64,000 nt of DNA, taken from Pseudomonas sp. MMS21 TM103. Lineage in GTDB: Bacteria; Pseudomonadota; Gammaproteobacteria; Pseudomonadales; Pseudomonadaceae. The translations under genes were made by a program, and so were the position numbers. Under the pieces are notes generated by a model, which was given only the letters and a program-made list of their open reading frames with translations, was not told the DNA's origin and made no database searches. Shown here piece by piece: positions 39,007 through 49,826 of this stretch (positions are counted from its first letter, which is position 1; every line of letters begins with the position of its first letter). The stretch is taken from contig NZ_JAJISP010000001.1 of assembly GCF_022132145.1 (NCBI RefSeq), forward strand, positions 806,001 through 870,000. The letters are read 5' to 3'.

Positions 39007-40803
39007 TCAGAGGGCGAAGTGCTCGGCCGGCAGGCTCATCATGCACTCGCTGCCCGCTTCGGCCGCCGCCAGGTGTGCGGCCGTACGCGGCAGCAGGCGC
39101 TGGAAGTAGAACCCGCAGGTGGCCAGCTTGGCCTGGTAGAAAGCCGCATCGCCGGCACCGGCGTCGAGCTTCTCCTGGGCCACCAGTGCCATGCGCAGCC
39201 AGAAGTAGGCGAGGATCACGTAGCCGGAGTACATCAGGTAATCCACCGAGGCGGCGCCTACCTCGTCGGGATTCTTCATCGCCGCCAGACCGATCTTCTG
39301 GGTCAGCCCGCCCCACTGGGTGTTCAGCGTCGCCAGTTGTGCCACATAGCCCTTGAACTGCGGATGCTCGGCCTGCGCCACGCACAACTTGTGCACGATC
39401 TTGGTGAAGCCGCTCAGCAGCTTGCCCTGGCTGCCGAGCACCTTGCGCCCGAGCAGGTCGAGGGCCTGGATACCGTTGGTACCTTCGTAGATCGGCGCAA
39501 TCCGGCAATCGCGTACCAGCTGCTCCATACCCCACTCGCGGATATAGCCATGGCCGCCGAAAATCTGCATGCCGTGATTGGTCACCTCCAGCCCGGTGTC
39601 GGTCATGAAGGCCTTGCAGATCGGGGTGAGGAAGGCCAGCAGGTTTTCCGCTTCCTCACGCTGCTCGGTATTTTCGCTGAGGTGCGCGACATCCAGCAGC
39701 TGTGCGGTGAAGTAAGCCAGGGCACGATTGCCTTCGTTGAGCGCCTTCATGGTCAGCAGCATGCGCCGTACATCGGGGTGCACGATGATCGGGTCGGCCG
39801 GCTTATCCGGGGCCTTGGGGCCGGTCAGGGCGCGCATCTGCAAGCGTTCGTTGGCGTACTTGATCGCCCCCTGGAAGCTTGCTTCACCGAGGCACAGCCC
39901 CTGCATGCCAGTGCCCAGACGCGCGTGGTTCATCATGGTGAACATGCAGTTGAGGCCTTTGTTGGCCTCGCCGATCAGAAACCCTCTGGCGCTGTCGAAA
40001 TTGATCACGCAGGTGGCCGAGGCCTTGATCCCCATCTTGTGCTCGATCGATCCGCAACTGACCGCGTTGCGCTCACCGGCCTGGCCGGCGGCGTCGGGGA
40101 GGAACTTGGGCACGATGAACAGTGAGATCCCCTTGGTTCCGGCAGGGGCATCGGGCAGCTTGGCCAGCACCAGATGAACGATGTTCTCGCTCATGTCGTG
40201 CTCGCCAGCAGAGATGAAGATCTTGCTGCCGCTGATCGCATAGCTGCCGTCGGCCTGGGGCACGGCGCGGGTCTTGATGATGCCCAGGTCGGTGCCGCAA
40301 TGCGCTTCGGTCAGGCACATGGTGCCGGTCCAGAGCCCCTCGGTCATGCGGGTCAGGTAGGTCTGCTTCTGCTCTTGCGTGCCGTGGGCATGGATCGCCG
40401 ACATGGCGCCCTGGGTCAACCCCGGATACATGCCCCAGGAGGTGTTGCTGGCGCCGACCATTTCACTGTTGAGCAAACCCAGCGAATGCGGCAGGCCCTG
40501 GCCACCGTAAGCCGGGTCGGCAGCCAAGCCCATCCAGCCACCCTCGGCATACTGGGCAAACGCTTCCTTGAAGCCCTTGGGCGTGGTCACTACACCGTTA
40601 TCGAACTGACACTCTTCTTCGTCACCGGAACGGTTCAACGGCGCCAGCACCTGCTCGCAGAACTTGGCACCTTCTTCGAGGATTGCACCGACCATGTCCG
40701 GTGTCGCGTCGCTGGCGCCGAGGGCGGCGTAGCTGGTGTGGAAGTCGAAGACATCGTCGATCAAGAAGCGCATGTCGCGCAGGGGAGCCTTGTACTCGGG
40801 CAT
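39007..40803 (-). CDS. Acyl-CoA dehydrogenase, ~600-residue DmdC/FadE type (copy B)
   Basis: A 598-residue paralogue of the flanking genes with the same architecture: MPEYKAPLRDMRFLIDDVF, MCLTEAHCGTDLGIIKT, SGSKIFISAGEHDMSEN, catalytic Glu in IYEGTNGIQALDLLGRK and the C-terminal extension. GGAGAA precedes the ATG. It differs from copies A and C throughout the C-terminal third, which suggests separate substrate ranges rather than a recent duplication. It lies between two hairpin terminators and so is probably transcribed alone. Confidence 0.9.
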   Translation of the reverse strand: MPEYKAPLRDMRFLIDDVFDFHTSYAALGASDATPDMVGAILEEGAKFCEQVLAPLNRSGDEEECQFDNGVVTTPKGFKEAFAQYAEGGWMGLAADPAYGGQGLPHSLGLLNSEMVGASNTSWGMYPGLTQGAMSAIHAHGTQEQKQTYLTRMTEGLWTGTMCLTEAHCGTDLGIIKTRAVPQADGSYAISGSKIFISAGEHDMSENIVHLVLAKLPDAPAGTKGISLFIVPKFLPDAAGQAGERNAVSCGSIEHKMGIKASATCVINFDSARGFLIGEANKGLNCMFTMMNHARLGTGMQGLCLGEASFQGAIKYANERLQMRALTGPKAPDKPADPIIVHPDVRRMLLTMKALNEGNRALAYFTAQLLDVAHLSENTEQREEAENLLAFLTPICKAFMTDTGLEVTNHGMQIFGGHGYIREWGMEQLVRDCRIAPIYEGTNGIQALDLLGRKVLGSQGKLLSGFTKIVHKLCVAQAEHPQFKGYVAQLATLNTQWGGLTQKIGLAAMKNPDEVGAASVDYLMYSGYVILAYFWLRMALVAQEKLDAGAGDAAFYQAKLATCGFYFQRLLPRTAAHLAAAEAGSECMMSLPAEHFAL

Positions 40804-40978
40804 GGTCGTTCTCCGTCAGCAGGCGCGCAGGGCGCGGGTCAATTGCCCTAAGCTAGCGCCGAAGCCGGCTGATTCACAACAACCGTACGCCCGCTGAATG
40901 CGCCGTCATAAATGGCTGAAGCGCGACCAGCGGATGACCGCCACCGCGCCAAGCCATGGCCATGCCTGAGCTGACTGG

Positions 40979-41001
40979 TAGGGTGCCTACCCGTTGGCAC
41001 C
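40979..41001 (+). repeat. TAGGGTG-type hairpin repeat
   Basis: TAGGGTGCC leads into GGTGCC (40982-40987) pairing with GGCACC (40996-41001). It resembles the elements near 20055, 47835 and 59867. Confidence 0.5.
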
Positions 41002-41047
41002 TGTCGATGCTGTGGGGTGAAACGGGCCTTGCTGGGCCATAACCCAT

Positions 41048-41083
41048 AAAAAAGCCGCTACCCCGAAAGGTAGCGGCTTTTTT
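41048..41083 (-). terminator. Intrinsic terminator of acyl-CoA dehydrogenase copy C
   Basis: AAAAAAGCCGCTACC (41048-41062) and GGTAGCGGCTTTTTT (41069-41083) form a perfect 15-bp dyad with loop CCGAAA. It is functional-looking in both directions and lies 22 bases after the gene's stop. Confidence 0.93.
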
Positions 41084-41104
41084 CAGGCGAAATCGCGGGA
41101 GGGC

Positions 41105-42910
<1,806 letters not shown>

Positions 42911-43017
42911 AGCGGATAACCTCTGCGGTGGACTGTTAGTGTGTTTGGGTGACCGAATGAATGGTCGCTTGGGGGATCACTCCCGACTGCATGGCGACAT
43001 CTTGGTCACCCAGCAAT

Positions 43018-43044
43018 CAAACAAGTGTTTGAAACATACGTTTA
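43018..43044 (-). promoter_or_regulatory. Candidate PsrA operator pair upstream of the acyl-CoA dehydrogenase
   Basis: CAAAC-AAGT-GTTTG (43018-43031) is a perfect match to the PsrA dyad (C/G)AAAC-N4-GTTT(G/C). GAAAC-ATAC-GTTTA (43031-43044) overlaps it by one base and is a near match. PsrA is a TetR-type repressor released by long-chain acyl signals in pseudomonads and is reported to control beta-oxidation genes. The site faces the dehydrogenase gene starting at 42910. Confidence 0.72.
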
Positions 43045-43181
43045 CGACCCAACCTTGTCAAGCACTGCGGCAATAGCCATCTGTCGGAATCGGCCGTGCG
43101 CAGCGGAAAAACATCCGCGCGGACGCTCAGGGGTTGGGCTGGAGGCTTTGGCAAAAAAGCAGGGAGGGCTTCAGCCAGTGA

Positions 43182-43949
43182 TCAGCCAAGCAGGTCGATC
43201 AGTGGCGCGGCGTCCGGCAACTCGGCGGTGCGCCGATACAGATCGAGATCGGCGGCAGAGGAATGCGACGGCTGACGTGACGCCGCGGGATCTCTGCCCC
43301 GCTCCGCAGACTCCGCCGCCTCGCTCGCTTGCGCGCGTTCGGTTTGCGCCACTGCGGCCTCGCTGCGCTGCAGCTCGGCCAGGTCGACGCGCGCCTGGAC
43401 CTTCTGCGCCTGGGCTTGCGCCGCCACACGCAGATCCTGAGCGGAGGGTTCGGCCGGCGACAGGGCTGCACGCACGACGATGTCCATCTTGCTCAGGGTC
43501 GCCTGCGGATCGTTCGCCACCGCGCCGGTGTCGATACTGACCTCCCCCGCGACGGCATAGCGCTGGCCATCCGGCCCCCGTGTGTAGGTGAAGCTTGGTG
43601 CGCCGGCATAGCCGCCGCCAACCGCCGCGTGGGCCTGCTCGTGGGCGCGTACTTCGCGATCACGCGTGGCCAGTTCGGCAATTTCCAGTTGTTCGATGCG
43701 CTCTTGCTGTGAACTGGGCCCGGTCTTGTCCTGCTTGCCAGCGGACGGGGTCGACTGCTCGGCGGGCCGATCCGCCTCTTCGCGGGCAGACGCGCGCTGT
43801 TCATCGCTCAGGGCGGAAGACGGGGTAGCGGGCGCCTGGGCGGCGCGGGTCAGATCGGCGGAAACATCGGCAGAGGCGGCCGGCGCTAGTGGGCGCGTCG
43901 GCAATGATGGTGCCAGTGAAGGATAAGTTGGCCCAGCGCCGATGTGCAT
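43182..43949 (-). CDS. Putative metalloprotease-like protein, CJM1_0395/SprA-related family
   Basis: A 255-residue protein. After a disordered Ala/Pro/Ser/Gln-rich N-terminal 90 residues comes a conserved block: ELATRDREVRAHEQAHAAVGG, SFTYTRGPDGQRYAVAGEVSID and a helical Gln/Ala-rich region. HEQAH fits the HExxH zinc-protease pattern and gives the family its name, although activity is unproven. AAGGAGG lies just before the ATG. No signal peptide is evident. It follows the small flagellar-rod-like gene on the same strand by 45 bases. Confidence 0.7.
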   Translation of the reverse strand: MHIGAGPTYPSLAPSLPTRPLAPAASADVSADLTRAAQAPATPSSALSDEQRASAREEADRPAEQSTPSAGKQDKTGPSSQQERIEQLEIAELATRDREVRAHEQAHAAVGGGYAGAPSFTYTRGPDGQRYAVAGEVSIDTGAVANDPQATLSKMDIVVRAALSPAEPSAQDLRVAAQAQAQKVQARVDLAELQRSEAAVAQTERAQASEAAESAERGRDPAASRQPSHSSAADLDLYRRTAELPDAAPLIDLLG

Positions 43950-43994
43950 GCCGTACCTCCTTGTCGCGCATGTGTACGGGTCGCGGCAGCGACC

Positions 43995-44294
43995 TCAGGC
44001 CTTGGTGTCGATCAGCGTGCCCAGCACTTCATCGGCAGTGCGCACCACCCGCGCACCGGCTTGCGCCTCGTTCTGCCCCACGCGTAACGCGACCAGGCTT
44101 TCGGCCAGGTCCGCAGGATTCTGCCCGGCTGCTTCTGCTGACGGGTTGACCCGATTGAGCGCGGGGGTTTGCGTGGCCTGCTGGGGCCCTGCGATGGCGC
44201 TGCCGGCGATTTCGGCAGCAGCCTGATCGACCCGGCGCTGCCCCGACTGAATGGTGCTGATGCCCGAACTGAAGGCGTTAGCGGAGATTTGCAT
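43995..44294 (-). CDS. Small protein resembling flagellar rod/hook protein ends
   Basis: A 99-residue protein from ATG 44294 (GGGAG upstream); the open frame runs a little further back. The N-terminus MQISANAFSSGISTIQSGQRRVDQAA and the C-terminus ESLVALRVGQNEAQAGARVVRTADEVLGTLIDT recall the terminal coiled-coil segments of FlgC/FlgE/FlgG rod and hook proteins (NLVxLIxAQxAYxAN...ADEMLGTLL). The whole middle domain of such proteins is absent. Whether it joins the axial structure is unknown. It sits between bioD and the HExxH protein gene on the same strand. Confidence 0.6.
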   Translation of the reverse strand: MQISANAFSSGISTIQSGQRRVDQAAAEIAGSAIAGPQQATQTPALNRVNPSAEAAGQNPADLAESLVALRVGQNEAQAGARVVRTADEVLGTLIDTKA

Positions 44295-44390
44295 GAACCA
44301 GCTCCCGCAGGTGTACTCCATGAATGCACTGCATTGAAGCAGATAAGCGGTCGGAAACGTACTGGCAAATAGCTATGGCAACTGGCCTGC

Positions 44391-45080
44391 TTATAGCTCC
44401 AACTCCAGCAGCGCCAGGTCGAGACACTCGGCCACCGCCGCCGGCGTTGCTTTGGCCAGGCGCGGCACCTGCCCCAGGCAGGGCGCCGGCAAGCGCTCGG
44501 CGAGGGTCGCCAGGTTCTCCTCCAGGCGCGACGTTTTAGGGTCGACCACATTGGCCACCCAACCGGCCAGGGTCAGGCCGTCGCGGGCAATCGCCTCGGC
44601 GGTTAGCACCGCATGATTGATGCACCCCAGGCGCACCCCGACCACCAGAATCACCGGCAGGCCCAGGTTGATCGCCAGATCCGACAGCGCCGCCTGGCCG
44701 GCCAGCGGCACGCGCCAGCCGCCGGCGCCTTCGACCACGGTGAAATCCGCGCCCTTGTCGAGAATCTTCTGCACCGGCCCCTGCAGGGCGTCCACATCCA
44801 GGCGCACGCCAGCTTCGCGGGCCGCCAGATGCGGGGCGATAGGCGGGGCAAAGGCCAGCGGATTGACCTCCTCGTAACGCAGCGCCAGGCTGCATTCGCC
44901 GAGCAAGGCCAGGGCATCGTCGTTGCGCAGACCGGCGGCGGTCTTGTGGCAACCGGAGGCGACCGGCTTGGCGGCGGCGGTCGACAGCCCGGCCATGCGT
45001 GCGGCGTGGAGCAAGCCAGCGGCAATGGTGGTCTTGCCGACTTCGGTGTCGGTACCGGTGACGAAGAAGGCTGCTGTCAT
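44391..45080 (-). CDS. bioD: Dethiobiotin synthetase BioD
   Basis: An ATP-dependent carboxylase closing the ureido ring to form dethiobiotin. The 229-residue protein starts MTAAFFVTGTDTEVGKTT, whose P-loop is diagnostic. AKPVASGC with the catalytic Lys and VEGAGGWRVPL follow. I chose ATG 45080, two bases from the bioC stop region, instead of the upstream open frame. It is last in the minus-strand order bioB-F-H-C-D. Confidence 0.95.
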   Translation of the reverse strand: MTAAFFVTGTDTEVGKTTIAAGLLHAARMAGLSTAAAKPVASGCHKTAAGLRNDDALALLGECSLALRYEEVNPLAFAPPIAPHLAAREAGVRLDVDALQGPVQKILDKGADFTVVEGAGGWRVPLAGQAALSDLAINLGLPVILVVGVRLGCINHAVLTAEAIARDGLTLAGWVANVVDPKTSRLEENLATLAERLPAPCLGQVPRLAKATPAAVAECLDLALLELEL

Positions 45081-45081
45081 C

Positions 45082-45891
45082 TCAATTCTCTTTGCGTAAA
45101 AGACCGTAGACCACCTGATAGCTCGCCGGCAGGCCTTGCGGCTGACGGAATTGCTCATAGGCGGCGATCAGCGCCAGCATGCGGGCGCGCCCGGTCAGGC
45201 CACCCGGGCGGCCGGGGTTGAGGTTGTGGGCGCCCAACGCCTTGAGTTCATGGGTCAGGCTGCGCAGGTCGGCGTAATGCAGCACCTCTGCCTGGGTTTC
45301 CAGGCCGAGCAACTGCAGGCCGCTGCCCGCACAGAGCTGCTGGTAATCGGCGAAACGGCGGAAGCGGTTGACGTGGACGAAACCGTCCACTGCCTGCCAG
45401 CTATCACGCAACTCCTGCAAGGTGCCGACGCACAGGCTGCTGAAGGCCAGCACACCACCGGGGCGCAAGACCCGTCGGGCTTCGCTGAGCACCGCGGCAA
45501 AATCCGCACACCATTGCAGCGCCAGGCTGGAAAACAGCAGGTCGCAGGACGCGTCGCGCAGCGGCAGGCGTTCGGCATCGCCGGCGACGAACCGCTGCGC
45601 GCCACCCAGTGGCTGGGCGTGGCGCAGCATGCCCTCGGCAATATCCAGGGCCACCCCCTCGGCTGCGCCATAGCGCTCGCCCAGGGCACGACTGAAGTAG
45701 CCGGTGCCACACCCCAGGTCGAGCCAGCGTTGCGGGCTCAGACTGGCCGGCAAGCGCGTCAGCAACTCGCCGCCTACCTTGCGCTGCAGGGCCGCGACGC
45801 TGTCGTAGCTGTCGGCCGCGCGGGAAAAGGACGCCGCCACCTGACGCTTGTCCGGCAGACCGCTCAGCGGGTCTTGTGTCCACTCAGTCAT
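45082..45891 (-). CDS. bioC: Malonyl-ACP O-methyltransferase BioC
   Basis: A SAM-dependent enzyme that methyl-esterifies malonyl-ACP so that fatty-acid synthesis can build the pimeloyl chain. The 269-residue protein from ATG 45891 begins [24 protein letters not shown], with SAM motif [15 protein letters not shown]. It overlaps the bioH stop by 8 bases. The longer upstream frame lies inside bioH and is rejected. Confidence 0.94.
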   Translation of the reverse strand: MTEWTQDPLSGLPDKRQVAASFSRAADSYDSVAALQRKVGGELLTRLPASLSPQRWLDLGCGTGYFSRALGERYGAAEGVALDIAEGMLRHAQPLGGAQRFVAGDAERLPLRDASCDLLFSSLALQWCADFAAVLSEARRVLRPGGVLAFSSLCVGTLQELRDSWQAVDGFVHVNRFRRFADYQQLCAGSGLQLLGLETQAEVLHYADLRSLTHELKALGAHNLNPGRPGGLTGRARMLALIAAYEQFRQPQGLPASYQVVYGLLRKEN

Positions 45892-46615
45892 CGCCGGCCT
45901 CGTGCAGAAAGGCCTGGATGGCCGCGGCGATCTCGTGGGGCCGCTCCAGGGCGAAGGCATGGCTGGCTGCATCGACCAGGCCGATCTCGACATCCGGCAG
46001 CAACGCCAGCAGAGCGGCCGCCGCATTCGCCGGCACCAGCGCATCGCGGCCGGCAAACAGATGCAGTTGCGGGCCGACGAAGGCCTGCACGGCGCCGCGG
46101 GTGTCCAGCGCGGCCAGCACATCCAGCCCCGCCAACAGACTCTCTGGGCGAGTCTGCGGCGCCGCACCCAGCAGCAGCCGTGACAACCCGCGCGGATCCG
46201 CAGCGCCCTGGGCGCAGAGCAGGGTAAAGCGCTTCAAGGTCGCGCGCGCATCCGCGGCGCAGCCCTGACGAAACACGCCGAAGGTTTCAGCCGCCATCGC
46301 GCTGGGCCACGTCGGCTCGGCGACGAAGCGCAGATTGCTGGCCAGGGTCAGCAGGCCGGCGCAGCGCTCGCCACGCCGCGCCGCCAGTTCGCCGGCGAGC
46401 ATGCCGCCGAGCGACCAGCCGCCGAGCCAGGTGTCTTGCGGCAGGCTGGCATCGAGCTCATCCAGCCAGTCGGCGGGGTCGCCGGAGTCCAGTAGCGGCA
46501 GGGGTTCGATCTCGACCCGCAGGCGCGAATCGAGGCCACGCAAGGCCTCGGCCAGCGGTTCCAGCGGCGCACTGCCGAGCCCCCAGCCGGGCAGCAGAAT
46601 CAGGCGATCACGCAT
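45884..46615 (-). CDS. bioH: Pimeloyl-ACP methyl ester carboxylesterase BioH
   Basis: An alpha/beta-hydrolase that removes the methyl ester from pimeloyl-ACP. The 243 residues include the nucleophile elbow GGWSLGGM (Ser), the acid FAGRDALVP (Asp) and the His in [15 protein letters not shown] 46615 lies inside the end of bioF (8-base overlap), indicating translational coupling across bioF-bioH-bioC. Confidence 0.94.
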   Translation of the reverse strand: MRDRLILLPGWGLGSAPLEPLAEALRGLDSRLRVEIEPLPLLDSGDPADWLDELDASLPQDTWLGGWSLGGMLAGELAARRGERCAGLLTLASNLRFVAEPTWPSAMAAETFGVFRQGCAADARATLKRFTLLCAQGAADPRGLSRLLLGAAPQTRPESLLAGLDVLAALDTRGAVQAFVGPQLHLFAGRDALVPANAAAALLALLPDVEIGLVDAASHAFALERPHEIAAAIQAFLHEAGDD

Positions 46616-47780
46616 TGCTGCTCTCCAGTAGCGTCCAACATTCGGCCAAGGCTTCCAGCAGCCGTTCGAGCTGGGCACTGCTGTGCGCCGCCGACAAGGT
46701 GACGCGCAAGCGCGCACTGCCGGCCGGTACCGTGGGCGGACGAATCGCGGTGACCAGCAGGCCACGCTCGCGCAGCAGCTGCGACAGGTGCATGGCGCGG
46801 CCGCTGTCACCGATGAGGATCGGTTGGATCGGCGTGGCGCTGTCCATCAACTCCAGGCCAATCGCAGCAGCGCCTTCACGGAAGCGTTTGATCAAGGCGT
46901 TCAAGTGCTCGCGTCGCCAATCCTCGCTACGCAGCAGCTCCAGGCTCTTCAGGGTGGCGCAGGCCAGCGCGGGCGGCTGGCTGGTGGTGTAGATATACGG
47001 CCGGGCGAACTGCACCAGGGTCTCGATCAGCTCCTCGCTGCCGGCGACGAAGGCCCCGGCAGTGCCGAACGCCTTGCCCAGAGTGCCGACCAGCACCTGG
47101 ACATCGTCCTGACCCAGGCCGAAATGCTCGACGATACCGCCACCGCTGGCACCGAGCGGGCCGAAGCCATGGGCATCGTCGACCATCACCCAGGCGCCCT
47201 TGGCCTTGGCCGCCGCACACAGCGCCGGCAGGTCGGCCAGGTCGCCGTCCATGCTGAACACCCCGTCGCTGACCACCAGGGTATTGCCGACGGCCTTGTC
47301 CAGGCGCTTGGCCAGGCTGGCGGCGTCGTTGTGCAGATAGCGGGAAAAGCGCGCACCGCTGAGCAAGCCGGCATCCAGCAAGGAGGCGTGGTTGAGGCGG
47401 TCTTCCAGCACCGTATCGCCCTGCCCCAGCAGCGCAGTGACCGCGCCGAGGTTGGCCATGTAGCCGGTGGAGAACAGCAGCGCCCGTGGGCGCCCGGTGA
47501 ATTCGGCCAGGGCCTCTTCCAGTTCGTGGTGCGGCGTGCTGTGACCGATCACCAGGTGCGAGGCGCCGCCGCCGACCCCCCAGCGCAGGGCGCCGGCGCG
47601 CCAGGCCTCGATCACCTGCGGGTGATTGGCCAGGCCGAGGTAGTCGTTGGAGCAGAAGGCCAGCAGCTCGCGACCGTCGACCGTGACCAGCGGCCCTTGC
47701 GGCGAGTCGAGCAGGGGCCGCTGCCGGTAGAGATGGGCGGCGCGGCGTTCGGCGAGGCGTGCGGCGAGATCGAAGGACAT
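46608..47780 (-). CDS. bioF: 8-amino-7-oxononanoate synthase BioF
   Basis: A PLP enzyme condensing pimeloyl-ACP and L-alanine. The 390-residue protein is complete. The PLP-binding Lys is in [33 protein letters not shown] is the conserved N-terminal motif and [12 protein letters not shown] holds the cofactor Asp. It follows bioB across 91 bases that include a TAGGGTG hairpin, so part of the transcription may be attenuated there. Confidence 0.96.
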   Translation of the reverse strand: MSFDLAARLAERRAAHLYRQRPLLDSPQGPLVTVDGRELLAFCSNDYLGLANHPQVIEAWRAGALRWGVGGGASHLVIGHSTPHHELEEALAEFTGRPRALLFSTGYMANLGAVTALLGQGDTVLEDRLNHASLLDAGLLSGARFSRYLHNDAASLAKRLDKAVGNTLVVSDGVFSMDGDLADLPALCAAAKAKGAWVMVDDAHGFGPLGASGGGIVEHFGLGQDDVQVLVGTLGKAFGTAGAFVAGSEELIETLVQFARPYIYTTSQPPALACATLKSLELLRSEDWRREHLNALIKRFREGAAAIGLELMDSATPIQPILIGDSGRAMHLSQLLRERGLLVTAIRPPTVPAGSARLRVTLSAAHSSAQLERLLEALAECWTLLESSNA

Positions 47781-47834
47781 GACAAGACCCCGTGGATAAC
47801 CGCAAGCGGGCTATCCACTCGACAAAGTGCTAGC

Positions 47835-47863
47835 TAGGGTGGATGCCGCGAAGCTCATCCACC
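47835..47863 (+). repeat. TAGGGTGGA-type hairpin repeat between bioB and bioF
   Basis: GGTGGATG (47838-47845) pairs perfectly with CATCCACC (47856-47863) across a ten-base loop and is preceded by CTAGGGTGG. It falls in the short bioB-bioF spacer. Confidence 0.6.
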
Positions 47864-47871
47864 GCCTGACT

Positions 47872-48927
47872 TCAGACCGCGGCGTTATAGAACAGCTTGG
47901 AATCACGCTGCTCGACCAGGGCCTGCTCGATGGCCGCCTGATGCACTTCGTCGCCATGCTCCTCGCGCTCTTCCGGCTTGATGCCGAGGCGGGCGAACAG
48001 CTGCATGTCCTTGCCGGCCTGCGGGTTGGCGGTGGTCAGCAGTTTCTCGCCGTAGAAGATCGAATTGGCACCGGCGAAGAACGCCAGGGCCTGCATCTGC
48101 TCGTTCATCGCCTCGCGCCCGGCGGACAGGCGCACGTGGGACTGCGGCATCATGATTCGCGCCACGGCCAGCATGCGAATGAAGTCGAAGGGGTCGACGT
48201 CCTGTTCGTCGGCCAGCGGCGTGCCCTTGACCTTGACCAGCATATTGATCGGCACCGACTCCGGATGCTCCGGCAGGTTGGCCAGCTGGATCAGCAGGCC
48301 GGCGCGATCGTCGAGCGACTCGCCCAGGCCGAGAATGCCACCGGAACAGATCTTCATCCCCGAGTCGCGCACGTAGGCCAGGGTTTCCAGGCGATCGGCG
48401 TAGGTTCGGGTGGTGATGATGTTGCCGTAGAACTCCGGCGACGTGTCCAGGTTGTGGTTGTAGTAATCGAGGCCGGCCTCGGCCAGGGCCGCGGTCTGCT
48501 CCTTGTCGAGCTTGCCCAGGGTCATGCAGGTTTCCAGGCCCAGGGCGCGCACGCCTTTGACCATCTGCAGGACGTAGGGCATGTCCTTGGCCGACGGGTG
48601 CTTCCAGGCCGCGCCCATGCAGAACCGGGTGGAACCGATGGCCTTGGCCTCGGCGGCTGCCTCCAGCACTTTCTGCACTTCCAGCAGCTTTTCCTTCTCC
48701 AGGCCGGTGTTGTAGTGGCCCGACTGCGGGCAGTACTTGCAGTCTTCCGGGCAGGCACCGGTCTTGATCGACAGCAGGGTCGAGACTTGCACACGGTTCT
48801 GATCGAAATGCGCGCGGTGCACGGTCTGCGCCTGGAACAACAGGTCGTTGAAGGGTTGTTCGAAGAGCGCCTTGACCTCGGTGAGGGTCCAATCGTGACG
48901 CAAGTGGGCAGCGGAGGTGGCGCTCAT
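47872..48927 (-). CDS. bioB: Biotin synthase BioB
   Basis: A radical-SAM sulfur-insertion enzyme converting dethiobiotin to biotin. From ATG 48927 it has 351 residues. The radical-SAM cluster ligands are Cys59, Cys63 and Cys66 in [13 protein letters not shown], and [12 protein letters not shown] plus [11 protein letters not shown] are conserved. AAGGA lies upstream of this ATG; the open extension to 48978 is not needed. First gene of the biotin operon, divergent from comF over 79 bases. Confidence 0.97.
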   Translation of the reverse strand: MSATSAAHLRHDWTLTEVKALFEQPFNDLLFQAQTVHRAHFDQNRVQVSTLLSIKTGACPEDCKYCPQSGHYNTGLEKEKLLEVQKVLEAAAEAKAIGSTRFCMGAAWKHPSAKDMPYVLQMVKGVRALGLETCMTLGKLDKEQTAALAEAGLDYYNHNLDTSPEFYGNIITTRTYADRLETLAYVRDSGMKICSGGILGLGESLDDRAGLLIQLANLPEHPESVPINMLVKVKGTPLADEQDVDPFDFIRMLAVARIMMPQSHVRLSAGREAMNEQMQALAFFAGANSIFYGEKLLTTANPQAGKDMQLFARLGIKPEEREEHGDEVHQAAIEQALVEQRDSKLFYNAAV

Positions 48928-49006
48928 CAGTGATTCCTTGTTAGTTGTAGCGGCTGCTAAAGTCAGCCAGCACGACACGGATGTCCGGCATATTTAAGGA
49001 AGCCTT

Positions 49007-49741
49007 ATGCGCTGTCAACCAGACGAGCGATTCCAGGTTTACAACTGGTTAAAAAACAAACAGCCCTGCCTACTCTGCGACGAGCCATCCGACAGCGCAA
49101 ACAGCCTCTGCGTCAGTTGCGAAAGCGAACTGCCGTGGCTCGGCGCACGCTGCCAGGTCTGCGCCCTGCCGCTGCCGCACGCTGGACTGACCTGCGGTGG
49201 CTGCCTGAAACGACCACCGCGCTTTGATCGGGTCGAGGCGCCCTGGCGCTATGCCTTCCCCGTCGACAGCTTGATCACCCGTTTCAAGCACCAGGCCAAG
49301 TGGCCATTGGGACGTCTGCTCGGCGAGCTTTTGTCACAACACCTCTTGCACAGTTTCGCTGAGGGCCTGGCCAGGCCCGACCTGCTGCTGCCCGTGCCCT
49401 TGGCCGAACGCCGGCAACGCCTGCGCGGTTTCAACCAGGCGGCGCTGCTCGCCCAGTGGCTGGCCGAGCAGTTGCACCTGCCCTTGCAGCAACACTGGCT
49501 GCAACGGGTCATCGACACCCCGGCGCAACAGCAACTGGACGCCGCCACCCGTAAACGCAACCTGCGCCGCGCCTTTGCCCTGGCGCCCAAGAGCCAGGTC
49601 AGCGGCCTGCACCTGGCCCTGATCGACGACGTGCTGACCACCGGCGCCACCGCCGAGAGCCTGGCGCGCCTGCTGAAACAGGCCGGCGCAGCGCGGGTCG
49701 ACATCTATTGCCTGGCACGCACACCGAAACCAGGCGACTGA
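49007..49741 (+). CDS. comF: ComF family phosphoribosyltransferase-like protein
   Basis: A 244-residue ComF-like protein. The N-terminus carries paired Cys motifs (CLLCDEPSDSANSLCVSC, CQVCALPLPHAGLTCGGC) suited to zinc binding. The C-terminus has the type-I PRTase site LALIDDVLTTGATAESLA. Relatives are needed for natural transformation in some bacteria, but most pseudomonad copies are uncharacterised. The ATG is preceded by AAGGAAG. A GGCCGGGC/GCCCGGCC hairpin (49764-49782) separates it from srkA. Confidence 0.88.
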   Translation: MRCQPDERFQVYNWLKNKQPCLLCDEPSDSANSLCVSCESELPWLGARCQVCALPLPHAGLTCGGCLKRPPRFDRVEAPWRYAFPVDSLITRFKHQAKWPLGRLLGELLSQHLLHSFAEGLARPDLLLPVPLAERRQRLRGFNQAALLAQWLAEQLHLPLQQHWLQRVIDTPAQQQLDAATRKRNLRRAFALAPKSQVSGLHLALIDDVLTTGATAESLARLLKQAGAARVDIYCLARTPKPGD

Positions 49742-49763
49742 CGTCACAGGCGGCGCCGATCAC

Positions 49764-49782
49764 GGCCGGGCAGCGCCCGGCC
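49764..49782 (+). terminator. Hairpin after comF
   Basis: GGCCGGGC (49764-49771) and GCCCGGCC (49775-49782) pair perfectly around AGC, with no T run. It may attenuate read-through into srkA. Confidence 0.45.
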
Positions 49783-49826
49783 ATGCATAAGCGCTACACT
49801 CTTCGGCCCAGAGATCGGAGCCGACC

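Larger units (their letters stand above)
40804..41104. other. Spacer between acyl-CoA dehydrogenase copies C and B
   Basis: About 300 bases without a gene. It should hold the promoter of copy B (leftward), a TAGGGTG hairpin near 40979-41001 (GGTGCC/GGCACC arms) and the terminator of copy C. No operator was recognised upstream of copy B. Confidence 0.5.

Noticed and set aside
45892..46167. Longer BioC start inside bioH
   Set aside because: The added N-terminus is Arg/Cys/Trp-rich and is just another frame of bioH; the ATG at 45891 matches BioC.
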